NCBI GenBank assembly: GCA_013396525.1
Contig: VWYX01000200.1
Span: 431,475-495,474 of the forward strand
Origin: Chaetorhynchus papuensis
Taxonomy: Eukaryota; Chordata; Aves; Passeriformes; Rhipiduridae
Direction of reading: 5' to 3'
DNA: 64,000 nucleotides
A model generated the notes under the pieces. It searched no databases. It was given only the letters and a program-made list of their open reading frames with translations, and was not told the origin of the DNA. The position numbers were made by a program, and so were the translations under genes. How positions within the stretch are numbered: the stretch's first letter is position 1; each line of letters opens with the position of its first letter. Positions 1 through 11,500 of the stretch are shown piece after piece.

Positions 1-2682
1 ATTAAGGGATGTACCAAAGGCGGTGCAGGAAATACCTGCTGAAGCCAGCCAGGTAGAGCCAGCTGCATGGCTACTGGCACATGATACAACCAGGAGCTCA
101 CCTCACCAGGCAGTGCTAAGTTTATACAGCCCCTTTAGTCCTTCTCTCTGCCCAGCACATCCAGACTGGGAGAGCAGTGAAGCTAAAACTTAACTTTTTC
201 TTTAGGATTTTATTCCTGGATTTCTGTATGTGAGAGGCTTATGTGTGAAAAACTCTAGAATTGTGACATTCATACTGAAATGGGTAATGGGTTAGAATGA
301 ATAGTGAACCTGTGCATGAACAAAAGTGATACCTTGATGACAGAAAATAGCAATATGAAAAAATAGTGATTTTCACTTACTGTCACATTTGTAGAACTGT
401 CAAATAAAAATAAAGGTATTGATACTGAAGAATGCACATCTATTATTTCCAAAATTACTGAAAAGAATGAGGTTGAATTCTTCTTTGGGGAAAAGTGAGA
501 AATGGTCACTGGAAAGTTGTGAAATTCTTTAAAACATCAAACCATTTTTCAAGTCTGGCATCCTTAGGTTAATCATCCTGAATTAATTCACAGACATGTA
601 AATAAGATTTTTCAGAAAGAATGTAGTCCACACATTGGAATAATGCTGAGACAGAAGATGTTCTAAGCATTCAGATTCTCGAGAGCAGCATTTCTCAAAT
701 GGTGACAAAACCATCAGTGATACACCCACATAAAATACAGGGCAGTAAAAGCCAGAAGGATTGCTCTGAGAACCAGTGCTCTGAGCTTGCAGGTGCAGCA
801 GAAGGGATAAATTGTGCTGCAAGGCAGATTATGTCCTGTGCCTCCTCACACCATCTGTAGGCCTGCAGGTTCACCTCTTGGTGAGGAGCAGGTGCCAAAA
901 CACAGCAGGGAGATGACTGCTCTAGGTCTGGGGGAGAAAGGGAGTGGAGAATCAGTGCAAACAGATGAATTGTTCTCCAGGCCTCCCGTTATTCCCAAAT
1001 ATCTGACCCACCACTTTGCTGAGCTGGGGCAGAAAAGTGACAGTCCTGTGACGAGGAGGCAAAGCTCTGTCTGGCAGAGGGATTTGGAGAGACAGCACTG
1101 ATGGGATATACTTAAAGGGAAGGAAACACAGCTTTAGGGGTAAACTGAGGTTGATCTTTTACTGATCTCTTGCCAGGTTGATCCTGCTTATGATTTAAAA
1201 CAGTCATTTAAATGGCTAAAGTTACCTGATTTAGAGAAACACAATAATGTTTTGGCTCTTATACAAATGGATTTCAAACAGCATCCAAGTAACATGAGGA
1301 CATGTAGCTATCCAAAATGATCCTCTATTAATTTAGAGTATTACATGAATTTAAAGGATAAGATCAATTTCAACAGAAGCTGGACTTAACCACTAAACCA
1401 TTAAAAAAAAAAGTGCATAAACAAATCTTTTACCAGGAATGCTAGAATGCGATCCTAGACTTCTCTTTGGCCTTGAACCACTTCAAATTAATTGGTTTGC
1501 AGCCAAAGGAGGTACATAATATAACATCACAATTTATATTTAGGAAACCTCATTAGAAATGAAAAAGTTATGTAACTCCTCAGAGAAAGCAAAAGAAATA
1601 TAGGACAAATTATACTCAAACACTGCAGTTAAATTATTTTAACAGCAGGGTAGCTTTTAAAAAAAAACTTGCTAGGACAAAATCCTACATAGCATGAGAA
1701 AAAAAGCTCTTATGTCTTACTGTAATTAGAAACTCATCAGGTTAATGGGACAATTTTTCAAAAGCTGCCATTTAAGTTTTTGCACATGGCATTGATTGTG
1801 CTTTATTTCAGTTTGCAAATAGAACTTGGTCAGAGGAAAAAGGAAAAGCAATCAGACATTTTCTAATGTACATGTAAATTCAAAGCTCTGTATCTTTTGT
1901 GTCTGTGCTCTTTCATTCAATTTGTACTTGTGATGGAGTTCTAAGAAGATGTCACTTTCACTTCAATATTCACTGACTGAAATTGCCCAAAGCACCAAGT
2001 GATTTTGGGGTATCTCAGTCTTTAGCAGAGAATCTCACAGGCTTCAAGGGAAGGAAGCCAGCTTGTCAAGATTCACTTTTTATTTGGGCACTTGTATTCT
2101 GAGGCATAGGAAATTACAGATCACTTTTGATAATTAAGGTCAGCACCTTAAAAAGATGTTTGATATTTAAAGATCTGATAAGAAGAAATGCTGAAAAGAA
2201 TGGAAAGGGGTGTTAGCATTATGGGAAAAGTTTTCCAAAACAGACAAATGACAGAGGAGCCTAAATCTGTAGGCAAGTCTGTTATTGACTATGGCAGGTT
2301 TTTGTTGACTCCTAAATATGCTTATTTACACAGATATCTAAATGTCAAAAGACAAAAGAGAGGGATGTACAAAACATCTGCTCACTCCAGATGACTTAAC
2401 AAGTGAAAAATAAGAGGAAGCCTGCAAAGCAACTCATGAATGAGCCAGCCACCTTTTCTGAAAGGATGAATTATTCCTTTTAGAAAGTAATGAATTATTA
2501 GACTTAGGTGCCTAGACTGCAGCAGCTGTCCACTGAAGTATTTTTTTTTTTTAAGGCTTTCAATATAGTACATTGAAAAACAAAACAGCAAACAGAGATA
2601 TTACTAAAAAACAAGGTACTGTGCTTACTATTATATTCATGTTTTTCAGGGTGGGTGGAGCAAGGTAATTATGGGAATGGAA
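1..2682. other. intergenic, no gene recognised
   Basis: AT-rich sequence with only short open frames (none above about 95 codons) and no recognisable exon, RNA gene or repeat. By human gene order NSG1 would be the next gene on this side, on the minus strand. I looked for its N-terminal and transmembrane coding segments here and did not find them. Confidence 0.5.
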
Positions 2683-2840
2683 AAATAGCATAGCATAGCT
2701 TAGAATAGACTATTTCAAATGGAATGGACCTACACTGATCTATTTTGACTGCGTGACCTATTCAGGGCTGAGCAAAAGTTAAAGCAAGTTATTAAGGGCA
2801 GTGTCCAAATGCCTCTTAAATACTGACAGGCTTGGAGCAT
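2683..2840 (-). repeat. CR1 LINE fragment, 3' part
   Basis: The stretch reads as the reverse complement of the 3' region of a bird CR1 retrotransposon. It has the typical phrases for 'facing the terminal repeat', 'gggcagtgtccaaatgcc' and 'ctgacaggcttgg'. The element is cut at 2840 by an LTR and resumes at 4189, so the two pieces were once one insertion. The left edge, near a run of CATAG-like units, is approximate. Confidence 0.8.
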
Positions 2841-4188
2841 TGTCGGGGTTTGATGCTGGCTAAGCGCCAGGCACCCACAAAAAAAACCCCTGTTCACTTA
2901 TTTATCTCTGCTATAGCTGAGAAGAGGAGGAAGAATTAAAACAAAAACTCATCAGTTTGTTATCTCATAAATTGAGATAAGGATTAGGGGAAAAACACTA
3001 TAAGGCAAAACAGGTTCAAAACTTAAATGGTATAAAGAAAAATTATTAACAGAACTATAAGTAAAAAGGTTAATGAGAGCTAAAATAAACCTTTAGAACA
3101 CCTTTCCTTCCCAGTCCTTCCGTCTTACCACCGACCATGCAAGGAAACAAAACACAGGGTGGTTTTGGTCAGTCTTTCACTTCTTAAAAGTCTTTCTTCA
3201 GTACACTTAAGGAAAAGCGTTTCTTTCCTCTGCTGTGCCGTGGGATCCTTCCCACAGGAGACTGTTCTCCGTAAACTTCTCTAGCGTGGTTCTAACTTTC
3301 ACAAACAGCAGCCCGCCCAAATCTGCTGCAATGTGAAATCCCTCCCACAGGTCAAGCAGTCTTCCCACAGCTGCCCAGCGTGGGTCATTTTAGTTCATGG
3401 GGTTTAGTCTTTTAAGGATGAGCTGTTCTACTTTAGAAGCAAGGGTTCTCTATCTCTGGAAACAAACGTCCTCTGTCTCCGTTCAAGTTCCTCACAAGAT
3501 TACTTCAGCATCCCCTTGCTCCAGCATGGGCACTCCTTATCATGGGCTGCAAGTGGATTTCTGCACCCCCCCATGCACTTATGAATTACAGGAAAACAGC
3601 CTGTTGTACCATAGTCCTCACCACGGCTTGCAGAAAAAATCTTAGCTCTGATACGCAGAGCACCTCCTCCCTCTCCTTCTTTTCACTGACTTCAGTGCTG
3701 CCATGTTGGTTCTCCTCACGTGTCCTCACTTTTCCCCTTTCTCTGACTCGGGAGAAAGTTGGTGTCCGTAGGTTCATTTGTTCTTAAGTTCCATCGATTG
3801 AAAAGTTCTTACAGAGCTTAGCTGCGCTGAAAAGGTTGATTTTGTCTGGGCTCCATCTCGGGGAATTGTTTGCCGTGCTTTTGTCACTGGCCACATGGTC
3901 TCTGCACGGCCGGCCCGGGCCGCACGGTCCCGGCCTCGGGAAGGCCCCGGCAGCCCCCACTGGGATGAATCCCAACCCCTACCCCATCACCCCTCAGGAA
4001 AAAAAAAAAGTTTTTCACCCTTTCCTTTCTTAAATATGTCATCACAGAGGCGTTACCAACTTGTTTAATTGGGCTACTAACCTGTCCATTATCAGAGCCT
4101 TCAGCGATTGGCTCTGTGCCAGACATGGAAGTTTTGAGCAACTTTTGTCCCGCCCCCACCAAAAACCTGGCTGTGTTAAACCATCACA
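2841..4188. mobile_element. solo LTR of an endogenous retrovirus-like element, inserted in a CR1
   Basis: A 1348-bp block begins TGTCGGGG and ends CATCACA, giving the TG...CA ends of a retroviral LTR. It interrupts a CR1 fragment exactly: the CR1 sequence before 2840 continues after 4188. The flanks carry a short target duplication, GCAT at 2837-2840 and 4190-4193; a fifth base differs (A versus G). The interior has repeated 'clustered buy-line' features such as copies of cagcgtggg and catgggctgcaag, which I know from long songbird LTRs. There is no gag, pol or env reading frame, so it is a solo LTR left by recombination. The family name is not certain, and orientation was not determined. Confidence 0.8.
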
Positions 4189-4312
4189 GGCATCGAACTC
4201 CTCTCTGGGAAGCTTCTTCTGGTGTTTGACCACCCTCTTGGCAGAGAAGTGCCTCCTAATGTCCAGTTGGAACCTGTCCTGGTGCAGCTTTGAACTATTC
4301 CCATGTGAAATA
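4189..4312 (-). repeat. CR1 LINE fragment, continuation after the LTR
   Basis: This continues the CR1 fragment of 2683-2840 after the LTR. It carries the CR1 phrases 'ctctctgggaagc', 'gtgtttgaccaccctct' and 'gtgcctcctaatgtcc' and fades out near 4312. The first five bases belong to the target-site duplication. The element is 5'-truncated, as CR1 copies usually are. Confidence 0.8.
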
Positions 4313-7300
4313 AAGTAACTCAATGAATGAAGTAGAACTGTGTAGCTAATGAACTAATATCAGATGGGTTCTCTTGGATTAAAAATGTATTGATATTTAC
4401 ATATAATATCATTAGTTTTATATTCTGGATGGAAAGGGTCTTACACTTGCCTGTTTTTAAGAACTGTAAAAGCAAAAAGCTGTGATATGTAGTGCAGCTC
4501 TTTTGCACTGCATATCACTCTCATCTGTAAGATTAGAGCTTTAAAACAGCAGAGTTTTCCTTATCCTGGTAACCCATTTTGCATTCCTTTAAACTGACAA
4601 TCCATGCAACAGGAGACTCTTTGAAAAATGACGACAAAAGGATGTAGCAAGCAATTTCAGTAGTAACTTCAAAGAAATAGTATTAACCCTGCAGGATCTC
4701 GTTGCTACAGGAATAATTCTTTCCCTGCTAGCTGAAAAAAATTAAACCCAAGACCAACTACATCCAGACAGCACAGATGTTGACTACCACAGGATTACTG
4801 GTACTTCACAGCAAGGGATCTAAGAACTTAAACCCCCCTATTTGTATTCTGTAAAATGTGCAGCATTGTCACCGCTGTATTTGAATTACTTATGTTACTT
4901 TAGGAAACTGCAACTGAGGGCATTAAGCTCCCTACATGCTAAGAAATCTAAATCCAGTACTTATGAATTTTAAATCAATCAAATCCCTAAACATGGTGCA
5001 CTTTTGAAAAATAGTTAGTCAAAATGAAAACACAGTGAAAAATAGAAAATAAGAATGACAAATGAGGAATAATTCCAGAAAGACAGGGTTCTCACTGAAT
5101 GGTAAAATATATCAGCTGAAGAAATCTACCAAACACATTCAACACTCTCCATAAACTGGGTTCTTGAATCAGTGTCTTCAATCTGAACTGGCAGTAAAAA
5201 CATCCAGTTGTCTTCTGGGGACAGAAGGAAAGATCTCCTTGAATACTGCACTAAGGACTGTGGAGAGCAAATGTTGTATTAGTTTCCCTGAGGAGAATAT
5301 GGGCAATAGTACCAAGCAGCTTCCAAAAATATTTTACATCTTCAAAGCACTGGACAAAGATGAGCTAACAATTCCCCATTCCATTTCCCATTGCAGACAA
5401 AGATGAATTCCAAAAGAAAAGCAAAGCAGGCCCCAGGCTTGAGAGATGGAAAAGGACAATTTCTCAAGAGTGTTGGGATGGCCGAGCTAATTAATAATAG
5501 TAGTTTAGTGAGAATCTCCAGGTCATAATTCCTACAGAAAAGTCCAAAGTGGTATATTCTAACACATTCCCTGCTGCCTCACTACATTTTGCTCAGCTGA
5601 GCTCAATCCAACTGGCTCATGCCATCAAAAGAATTTGCAGATAGTCATAGGGTCATAAAGCAACAGCTCAATGGACATAGAGAGGAGCAGGTGGATATTT
5701 TTGTTGTTTCCCAGTAGTCTGTTCTTGTTTTCATCTGTCTCCAATTATCATATGTAAATATTGACTACTAGAAAATCAAAAGGAAGTGTAAGGAAATATT
5801 TGGCAGTGACAAGGAAGAATCTATCACTTCTACTAAAGGAGGACATCAGCCATTCAAGAGCTGTCCTGTCTGTTCTGCCAGTTTAGTCCTCCTGGGCAGC
5901 TCAGGATATTAGAGAACGTTCTAGACGTAGCAGCAGCAAGGACTGGTTGCCTTCTCCTCACTGCAAGGGAAGGACTTTTAATCCATATAGACATTTTTTC
6001 TTAAACTAGATCATATTGAGCTTCTGTAAGCCTAAGTCTCTAACATTTTCTTTTGGGGAAAACTTGTGATCCTAATGTGTAGAGGCTTCTTACTCAAGAC
6101 ATTTTTCTGGAGGAGCAGTGTATTAACTCATGGAATTTCAGAGAAATTTAAGCCTGTTCAAAACACGATTTTTGCTTAGGTTAAAACTATGTGAGTTTGG
6201 GACATGGTTTAGTTTAAAAAAAACCAACCCCAACCAGTGTCATCATGCTTACAGAACACATCACACAATGGCAGTTCCGTTTCTGTAAAGACATTTCATC
6301 CTCATCAAGCTTATATTTACTCTCTTTTGGGAAAAATTACATTTATGTCAAGCATAAATAACTACAAGTAACAGTGACTACAAATAAACAGCAAATATGG
6401 ACCATGCATTCCTTCAGTAGTGTAACTAACCCAACATGCCCTGTATACACAAACTCCAAAGAAAGCCAGTGACCAGCTTTGCTAGAAACTCAAAGCCAAC
6501 CTTTAGAGACATTTTTACATATTTCTATGGTTATAGGTAGGTACAGGAGGTGTCTTTTTGAGATACCTCAGTGCTTTCACAAGTCTAACAAAGAGCCTGA
6601 ACATCCTTTACATCCAATGTACATAACTCATTTAGGTTACTTAAAGAAAACCCAGTTAACAAGAAACTACTATTACCAAAATATTAAAAATATTTGGAAA
6701 GTAATTATTTTCCAGAAAATAATTGGTTCAAGTTGTTTTAGAAAGGTTTTGTGGAACAGTATTTGACCAGACCTGTATTACAAAACTACCTCCTGATAAA
6801 GCAATTGACAGTTCTGGCGAGCTGAATGCTTAAAATATGATAAAGAAGCATAACTTGTGGTAATCACGGCACTTGCTGTGCACTCTGAAAACTTTTGGAA
6901 GTTGTTACTCTGTGAAAGCACAGTGCTTTCAAAGAGTAATAACGTGTGAATAGACACAGTGACATTTACTTAAGATTCCCTTTGAAAAATACAACTGAAC
7001 AGAGCTGAAAATGTTACAACAGTCAAATGCCTGTTGGAGCAAGAGGGAGGGGCACATCCTGTCTCACCTTAGGCAATCTGCTGTTTGGCCTGGCACAGGT
7101 ACTAACAACGGGGCAATTCCAGTTACGGTGACAGCAGCACTCACCACAAGTGGTCCAGCAATGAAGTGTAGTTGGGCTTCAAGCTATAGTATCAACAAAG
7201 CCATTCTGTTTGACTTGTAACACCTTGTACCTTCATTGCTGCCAGATGGGTAAGTAGGTTTAAAACTAATGCTATTGTTTGATCTGTATCTATTACCAAG

Positions 7301-7893
7301 CTGTGCAGCCGAAATCACAAAGCCAAATATTGAAACGCCGTATCAGGACATCCTTGGAAATTACAGGTAGGGACCAAGATCCATTCACTTTACTATTTAG
7401 AGTTTAGTTTTTGTAAATTTTTAAAGATAGTATCTGCTTACTCTTACAGGAAGTACTTTCAGATTTTTAAAAATTATTATTTTTATTATTATAGTATATT
7501 TATTATCTAAATTATAATTATTATTATTCTCCTCCTGTTCTGGAGAAGGCACTGCTGAACAATTTAGTCTTGCATTTCCCACTCAAACTCTAATTATTCT
7601 GATCACAGACAACTTCTTACTGTTTATGCTTTGTCTGGCTTCAGTGATCCCTGCCCTTCCGCCTTAACACATGCAGTTGTGCAATACTTTCAGATCCTTG
7701 CCAGAAGTAGAAGCCAAAACACTTGTTCTGCAGGGAGTTAGTGGTGAATGACTTCCTAAGTTGGCAGGTAGGCATCGTACAGTCGAAGAATGGCAGAAGG
7801 TGGCTACAAGTAACATCAAAATAGAGCAGTGTTAAAAATCCTCGTTGTGCTGAGCATTTTCACTTCATGTGAAGGAAATGGCTAATGGTTTGT
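4313..7893. other. intergenic, no gene recognised
   Basis: AT-rich with no open frame that looks like an exon. The only structure seen is an AT-rich, TTA-like low-complexity stretch at about 7466-7529. Confidence 0.45.
7466..7529. repeat. AT-rich TTA-type low-complexity repeat
   Basis: About 64 bases composed almost only of A and T with repeated TTATTA units on one strand. It is probably a decayed trinucleotide repeat. Confidence 0.6.
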
Positions 7894-8520
7894 TTAAAAA
7901 ATAGTATCGGGAAATGTAAGAGGTCCCGAGAGCCCACAGAGCTTTGCCAGGGGGGTCAGAGTGTTTCCCAAGGGACCTCTGCAGGAGTGCCAGGGAACTG
8001 GCTTATTTTGTGTGACAAAGCAAGAGAAATCGCTGGGAAGCGCTAAGGCATAAGGCGGGAGCACAGGGTCACAGAGCGGAGAGATAAAACACATCACAGA
8101 ACTGGTGGTGTTTATGTCACACATCACAGTATCCACGTTCTGGCTGTCGCTGGCAGTGCAATCTCCATCTCTGATCGCCAGGTATGCCCAAGGGCAAGAT
8201 ATTACGTCCTCGCCGTTTATTAAAGATGCGGATAACAAACCAGTTAGCACATTATCGCTTCCTGCCCTAACGGAATGAGGTTTATCACTGCTGATGAAGC
8301 CGCAGCCTGATTGCCGCGGATGTGCGGGAGGAAAGCACGGCTCCGGAGGGCCGCAGCGGAGCAGCTCAGCCCAGCCCAGCCCAGCCCATCCCATCCCATC
8401 CCCTGCGTAGCTCGGGCTTTCACTGCCACCCGGCGGGCAAACGGGCTCCGAACCCTCTGACGGGGAGCGGAGCATCAGGTGCATCGGCTCTGGGGATTCA
8501 CGGCAGGAAATAAACCACTC
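7894..8520. other. CpG-enriched patch, possible distant promoter or enhancer
   Basis: Base composition changes sharply here from AT-rich flanks to GC-rich, with CpG steps concentrated at about 8200-8500. It includes a run of CCCAG and CCATC pentamers at about 8368-8402. A 231-codon frame on the minus strand (8589 to 7894) is open across the patch. Its translation has no domain I recognise and no homology to a known family, so I do not call it a gene. NSG1 should lie on this side on the minus strand, so an NSG1 5' exon is one possibility. This is inference only. Confidence 0.35.
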
Positions 8521-11500
8521 AGCTTGCATTCGTGGAGGAGTAAGGGACCGGTAAAGGAATATATTGTTTGATACGAGCCACACTTTCAAAAATCATGTGG
8601 ATAGATCCTAAAGCATCTTGAATGTGACCTACAGATGGCCACAGATATTTTGAAATGCTTTTTGTCGTCTAATTTCTAGGCACTTACAGTATGCTAGGCT
8701 TTTCTTGCAATGACAAGGGCTAACCCCTTCCAATGGTAGGTTTTATTTAATCCTCTTTTCAGAGGGAAGGATTTTTGAGAACAGCACAAATTGTATCATT
8801 AAGCTTCTGAATAGTGGTGATATGATTACTGGTGGCTGACAAAGCGTCCTTGTTTAAAACAAAGCTTTCCAATGTGATAAAGCTATGATGATTCCTCTAC
8901 AGCCAGGCTACTCAGAAAGATGAAATGATATACCCAGGACAGTCAGAGTGCTCAAGGTGCTCTTTCATATCCCAGTCCACATATGACAGCACTCCTTATC
9001 AGAAATACATGAGATGGTTTTCAGACTTCGAGTATTATTTAGTGTTTTGTCACAAATGGTTCTTCCAAGCACTTAAGAAATACAAAGGGATGTGACATCA
9101 AAGGAGCAAGAAAGAAGAGTTCCAGATGCAAACATGAAGTGGAAGTATGTGGCTCACAGTTCATGTAACACTTGCATTGGGACTTCAGAGAAAAGCATCC
9201 TTTAGGCTTATTGTTTCTAGTCTTTGCAAAAATAAAAATAACTTTGTTTGGGGCATTTAAAAGCCACATTTTATCTGGAAAAAGAAAGTTCTTTCCAGCT
9301 GGGCACAGTCAGGATTCCTGTTTTGCCCACGTGCTATTGTAATCATTTGGATCTGGAGCTGGAGCTCTAAAACTTGTTTTCCTGACAAATATTCAAATTA
9401 TCAGAAGAGTCACTTACTAGCCAGTGGCAGAAGAACAAAATACACTTTTCTTCGTCCTTGACTTATTACTGGATGGTTCCAAAGGCCTTCCAGGCACTTA
9501 GCAAACATCCTTGGTGCCCCAAGGCCTCAGCAGGCATCCTTCTGCCAAAGAATAGATGAGAAAAACAGAGAACCTTTTAAGATCAAAACGTTTTTGGTCA
9601 ATGTAATTCTTCTGGTAACTCTGAAACTCATAATTACAAGGCAAATAATTTATCAGCTCCATGATTATGTTCTCCATTTCAGGCTGTAAAGAAACTGCTC
9701 TGAAGCAAACATGGCGTAATCTAATCTACTTTACCGTAACAGCAGCTGAACTAAGCTTTGACAGTGATTTTCTTTTTGTCTGCTCAATTCCTAAACTCAA
9801 AGTGAAGTTTGAGCTTGAGAGGGTGCAGAATACAATGGGTGAAACCAAAGGCAACATTTATATGAATCTTAATGAAGTTGAATTCTCAAGCTTCAGGCAA
9901 CTTCAAGTCTTCTGCAAGTCAGACAGTATCTGCATTACACAAGAACTTGATGTAACATTATGATACTCTCACAAGTACAAAAGGTTGTATTTTCCAGTAC
10001 CTGATTCCCCTGTGACCCAGCTTTTAAAGTCATGATTATGAAAGCTTTTGGGAAGTGAAGGGAGTGTATGGAAAAACAGTGCAAATTGTTTGCTTAACAG
10101 CATTTGCTTTTAGAGCACGTCCAGAAGTGTTAAAAATATGCTTCAGATGACGGGAGTGATTCATGACTAGACAGCTGCTGAGAGAGACATCACTGACAGG
10201 AGAGAGAGGGGGAGAGCGTGTGTGAGAGAGAGGGAGAGAGATTTGACATGCAAATTACTTGGAGAAAAAGAAATTAAATACCATTTCTTCTGAGCTTTAG
10301 AAATTAGGAGTTATTTTAATGACTTTTGAATTGAAACGAAGTTGCGTCTCCTGGAGCTGTCGGAATTTCAGTGCCCCTCAGATCTGCTCCACAGGCTGCA
10401 GCTAATTGTTATCCAGCTGATGCTATAACTGTCTACCATCACTTTCTGGGTAGGAAAAAGTAATATCCTTTTGTCCATTTGGCATTTTGCAGTATTAAGA
10501 GACTGCTGAGTTTCCGATCAAGTCTTGACTTCATAAATAATGCAATTCTGACATTGGTGTCAATCTTTAGTCAAAAAGTTTAATAGAACTGGCTGGAAGC
10601 AAGTCCCTGCTCAACAAGTAGAAGGGATACTTTCCCCAGTGTGCATCCACAGAACAAATCCAGAAAGTGATTGATTGAAATCCAAATCCAAAAGCAATCA
10701 CTAAACAATTTAACATTTGAGTTTGAACTTTGATGTTCTAGTGATCTGCAGCATTCCCCATCTAAAAAATAATGTGGCAGTAGTTCCCACCTCTTTTCCA
10801 CCTCAGTCCCACTGCTTTTCCCTATCCATTTAGCATGGATCTGGTAGCACAGCCCTCAGCCTGTGGGCACAGGACTTCACTGTAGCAGCTGACCAAGAGA
10901 GAGCAATCTTCATTGATTTTTTGCATTGATATTGCTAATTTTATATGTGTTTACAGTGGTATGATGTTCCCTGAAGGCCCAAACTTAAATTTTGGATATT
11001 TGTCAAAACTAGTCAGCCTTAATCTTGGCCTTTTCATGACTCCACATACACATGCCTTCTGGATGATTTAATGTTTATGGTTGTTCTGTTGTTTTTTTTT
11101 CCTGAAATACTGTGTCTTACTTTTTGTACATGGCAAGTGAATATGTGGAGGGCATTTATTATGAAGTGGAAGTAAAACACAGTAAAATCAGCTAGAATTC
11201 TCTGCACCTGAATTTTACAAATTTTCCATCACTTCTAAAATAAGCATGTTAAACATTCATATATTTGTATTGAAAAAGCTAAGCTGATTTTAGAAAACCA
11301 AAATGATTAAATCATAGGCAATTTGTGCTGACCACCCCCTTTTTAGAAAGGGCTTTTTTTCACGTTCTTTGTTTCACCAGAATACAGATTATCTGTTTGA
11401 AATACATGAACTGAATGGACTTCCCATTGAGGTTAGTGTATTCTAGCATTGTAATAAAGGTTATGAAAAGATGTCCGAGCACCAGCTGGCCTTCCTTTGA

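Noticed and set aside
9661..9963. 100-codon plus-strand frame
   Set aside because: No recognisable domain, no promoter context and no splice partner. A frame of this length is expected by chance in 64 kb.
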